Assembly: GCA_024277485.1 (NCBI GenBank)
Contig: JAJRVA010000244.1
Location: 1-7,416 of the forward strand
DNA: 7,416 bases
Origin: Deltaproteobacteria bacterium
GTDB lineage: Bacteria > Desulfobacterota > Desulfobulbia > Desulfobulbales > Desulfobulbaceae
Direction of reading: 5' to 3'
Positions 5,457-7,416 of the stretch are shown piece by piece. A program made the translations under genes and the position numbers. The notes under the pieces are model-generated. The model worked only from the letters and a program-made list of their open reading frames with translations. It had not been told where the DNA came from and did no database searches. The stretch's first letter is position 1. The number at the start of each line of letters is the position of its first letter.

Positions 5457-6914
5457 ATGGTTTTCAGCTCCACTCTCTTTCTCTTTCTCTTTCTGCCCCT
5501 GACACTGCTGGCATACCTGCTTGTCGGCCGGAAGGTGCGGAACCTGATCCTGCTGGGCGCAAGCCTTGCCTTTTATGCATGGGGCGAGAACATTTTCGTT
5601 CTGCTCATGTTGGGCTCCATCCTGGTCAACTATATTTTCGGGCTGCTGATAGACGGGGCGCAGAAAAGGGGTGGAAGCGGCAGGGGCGCACTCGTCTGCG
5701 CGGTGGCGGCAAATCTCGGTCTGCTTGGTTTCTTCAAGTATGCCAATTTCATTGTCGACAACCTGAATACGCTCTTTGCCGCCCTTCAGCTTGAGCCTGT
5801 TATCCTGCAGGAGGTCCACCTCCCCATCGGTATCTCGTTTTTTACCTTCCAGGCCCTGTCCTATGTCATTGATCTGTACCGCCGCGACGCACAGGTGCAG
5901 AAAAATCCGATAAACATTGCCCTCTATATCTCGCTGTTTCCCCAGCTTATTGCCGGCCCCATAGTCCGCTATCACGATATCTCCACCCAGATCGCCCTGC
6001 GGACAACCAGTTTTGAGGATCTTGGCTACGGTATACGGAGATTTATCATCGGCCTGGGGAAAAAAGTACTGCTGGCCAATGTTCTCGGCAGGGCTGCGGA
6101 TTACATTTTCTCTCTGCCGCCGGACAGGATCCCGGTTACCCTCGCCTGGTTAGGGGCGGTTTCCTATACCCTGCAGATCTACTATGACTTTTCCGGTTAT
6201 TCCGATATGGCCATAGGACTCGGCAGGCTGTTCGGGTTTCGTTTCCTGGAGAACTTCAATTATCCCTATATCTCCCGTTCCATCAGGGAGTTCTGGCGGC
6301 GCTGGCATATTTCGCTGTCATCCTGGTTCAGGGATTACCTCTACTTTCCCCTTGGCGGAAGCAGGAAGGGGGCTGCCAGGACATATATGAACCTGGTTAT
6401 CGTTTTTTTTCTTTGTGGCCTGTGGCATGGAGCAAGCTGGACCTTTGTCGGCTGGGGCCTGTATCACGGCATCTTCCTGGTGCTGGAGCGGATTCGTCCC
6501 GGCAGATTTCTGCTTGATTTCATGCCGGCAGTTGTGCGGCATCTCTATGTCCTGCTGGTCGTGATCGTGGGCTGGGTGTTATTCCGGGCCGAAACCATGG
6601 GATATGCGCTCAGCTATCTCAGGGCCATGGTGGATTTCTCCACCCCCCCGCTGTATAATTCGCAGATTTTCCTGAACCTGAATACCGAGTTTTACGTGGC
6701 GCTTGTCATTGCAGTTATCGGTTCAGCCCCTGTCTTTCCACGGCTTGGGAAATGGGCGCAGGCATGGGCCTCTGCCGCCTTTCCTGTCCCGGGAGCACTG
6801 GTCGGTATCGTTTTTCCCGCCGTCGGCATCTGTTTTTTCAGTTTTGTTTTCCTGTATGCTGTGGCCAGTATCATGGGCGGGGCCTATAATCCTTTTCTTT
6901 ACTTCAGGTTTTAG
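5457..6914 (+). CDS. MBOAT-family O-acyltransferase, AlgI-like
   Basis: A 485-residue polytopic inner-membrane protein of the membrane-bound O-acyltransferase family. In alginate-type systems it passes an acetyl group across the membrane to a periplasmic partner that O-acetylates the polysaccharide. It opens with the family-typical MVFSSTLFLFLFLPLTLLAY (first membrane helix). LPIGISFFTFQALSYVIDLY (122-141), FPQLIAGPIVRY (161-172) and YYDFSGYSDMAIGLGRLFGF (242-261) follow. The active-site region is FWRRWHISLSSWFRDYLYFP (279-298) with His284, then GLWHGASWTFVGWGLYHG (321-338) with the conserved His324. It ends in MGGAYNPFLYFRF, as relatives do. Length and motifs are complete. The ATG at 5457 is the first possible start, but the nearest AGG (5452-5454) is only 2 nt away, so initiation may be weak or coupled. 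The next gene starts at its stop and encodes the expected AlgJ/AlgX-like partner. The acceptor polymer is unknown, and the acyl group need not be acetyl. Confidence 0.95.
   Translation: MVFSSTLFLFLFLPLTLLAYLLVGRKVRNLILLGASLAFYAWGENIFVLLMLGSILVNYIFGLLIDGAQKRGGSGRGALVCAVAANLGLLGFFKYANFIVDNLNTLFAALQLEPVILQEVHLPIGISFFTFQALSYVIDLYRRDAQVQKNPINIALYISLFPQLIAGPIVRYHDISTQIALRTTSFEDLGYGIRRFIIGLGKKVLLANVLGRAADYIFSLPPDRIPVTLAWLGAVSYTLQIYYDFSGYSDMAIGLGRLFGFRFLENFNYPYISRSIREFWRRWHISLSSWFRDYLYFPLGGSRKGAARTYMNLVIVFFLCGLWHGASWTFVGWGLYHGIFLVLERIRPGRFLLDFMPAVVRHLYVLLVVIVGWVLFRAETMGYALSYLRAMVDFSTPPLYNSQIFLNLNTEFYVALVIAVIGSAPVFPRLGKWAQAWASAAFPVPGALVGIVFPAVGICFFSFVFLYAVASIMGGAYNPFLYFRF
5475..5492 (+). repeat. Three in-frame copies of the hexamer CTCTTT
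   Basis: CTCTTT is repeated three times without change at codons for the Leu-Phe run in the first membrane helix of the O-acyltransferase. Gain or loss of a copy would add or remove two residues without changing frame. The Leu-Phe run is typical of the family, so the repeat may simply reflect codon use. Confidence 0.6.
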
Positions 6915-6919
6915 TGAGC

Positions 6920-7416
6920 ATGAGAACGGTCAAGGAAAAGGAAAAACACCACCCTGTCGATTACATCATCTTCTTCCTTCTGGTCGGAGGGTTTCTCCTG
7001 GTATGTATTCAGGGCAAGATTGTTGCCGACGTCAAGGCCGGGGAGTGGCAGAGTCTCTCTGTTCGTCTTGCCCTGGTCACCCTGGCCTCGCTGTTTGTTG
7101 CATGGCGCCTGAAAGGGGCAGGGGTGGTGAAGGATTCCCGGGCCAGGCAGCGCTTCATTCTCTGTGTTATTTTTCTGGCGGTTGTTTTTTATCCCCTGGT
7201 TTCCCATTTTTCCTTTGTCTCCAGAAGTGTTGCGGACGTGAGCCGGTCGATCACCAGCCAGCATGAGACGGCCGGGAAAAAGGTTTTTGCCCTGGTTCGG
7301 ACCTTTCCTGAAAAATACCAGCAGTACATGGACAAACACTTCAAACTGCCCAGGGCGTTTGTCTATCTTGATGCCCTGGTGAAAGTCTATGGACTCGGGA
7401 TATCCCCGAACAGTAA
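6920..7416 (+). CDS. AlgJ/AlgX-like (SGNH) polysaccharide O-acetyltransferase partner, partial
   Basis: The first 165 residues are visible and the frame is open at the right edge; the last two bases begin another codon. Three hydrophobic segments are seen: about 14-32 (YIIFFLLVGGFLLVCIQG), 48-62 and 78-95. The Lys/Arg-rich N-terminus and the 63-78 loop lie on the cytoplasmic side, putting the rest in the periplasm. Residues 129-165, FPEKYQQYMDKHF then LPRAFVYLDALVKVYGLGISPNS, resemble the entry to AlgJ/AlgX SGNH domains, which continues as VxxGxxGWLF in relatives. The SGNH catalytic residues would lie beyond the window. The role is inferred from this and from the adjacent MBOAT gene: final transfer of acyl groups to the polymer. 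The ATG at 6920 is used. An in-frame GTG at 6914 overlaps the upstream TAG by one base and is better placed behind AGG (6906-6908), so the true start may be two codons earlier. Confidence 0.82.
   Translation, partial: MRTVKEKEKHHPVDYIIFFLLVGGFLLVCIQGKIVADVKAGEWQSLSVRLALVTLASLFVAWRLKGAGVVKDSRARQRFILCVIFLAVVFYPLVSHFSFVSRSVADVSRSITSQHETAGKKVFALVRTFPEKYQQYMDKHFKLPRAFVYLDALVKVYGLGISPNS

Noticed and set aside
5436..5975. Open frame of 179 codons on the minus strand over the O-acyltransferase gene start
   Set aside because: It is antisense to the well-conserved MBOAT N-terminus, and its product is polar, Gln/Lys-rich and featureless.
6911..7339. Minus-strand open frame of 142 codons at the right end
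   Set aside because: It is antisense to the AlgJ/AlgX-like gene, which has membrane helices and a family motif. The minus-strand product is of low complexity.
7414..7416. TAA at the very end of the window as a stop codon
   Set aside because: It is not in the frame of the AlgJ/AlgX-like gene, whose last full codon ends at 7414, so that gene continues past the edge.

Overview
The window looks like part of a Gram-negative surface-polysaccharide (exopolysaccharide, EPS) locus, dense with genes and moderately GC-rich. The style resembles EPS islands of Desulfobacterota/Proteobacteria that often lie near exosortase/PEP-CTERM genes. That placement is an impression from protein families and gene order: no rRNA, marker gene or exosortase is in view. 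There are no tRNA or rRNA genes, CRISPR arrays, insertion sequences or phage genes.

Two divergent transcription units share a 239-bp intergenic region (3183-3421). The leftward unit, read on the minus strand, has three genes. The first (3182-2346) is an uncharacterised protein with metal-hydrolase-like motifs. The second (2338-1151) is a family 4 glycosyltransferase. The third (1151 to beyond the left edge) is a glutamine-dependent asparagine-synthetase-like amidotransferase. These genes are 7 bp apart and then overlap by one base. The rightward unit has a second, complete asparagine-synthetase-like amidotransferase (3422-5359), an AlgI-type MBOAT O-acyltransferase (5457-6914), and the start of an AlgJ/AlgX-like protein (6920 to beyond the right edge).

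The intergenic region is informative. On the minus strand it has a strong sigma70-type promoter, with a perfect TTGACA, a 17-bp spacer and CATACT. On the plus strand it has a sigma54-like -24/-12 element, GG-N10-GC with TTGCT. A perfect 13-bp odd palindrome abuts that element, and its arm is repeated about 100 bp downstream. The predicted leader of the rightward unit contains two small hairpins, the second directly ahead of the ribosome-binding site.

The genes plausibly work together as follows. The glycosyltransferase adds a sugar to a lipid-linked repeat unit. The two amidotransferases move glutamine nitrogen onto a carboxylate, possibly a uronic acid or other acidic sugar. The MBOAT/AlgJ-like pair O-acetylates the polymer across the inner membrane. 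The HxHxH protein is the unknown member and the best candidate for new biology here.
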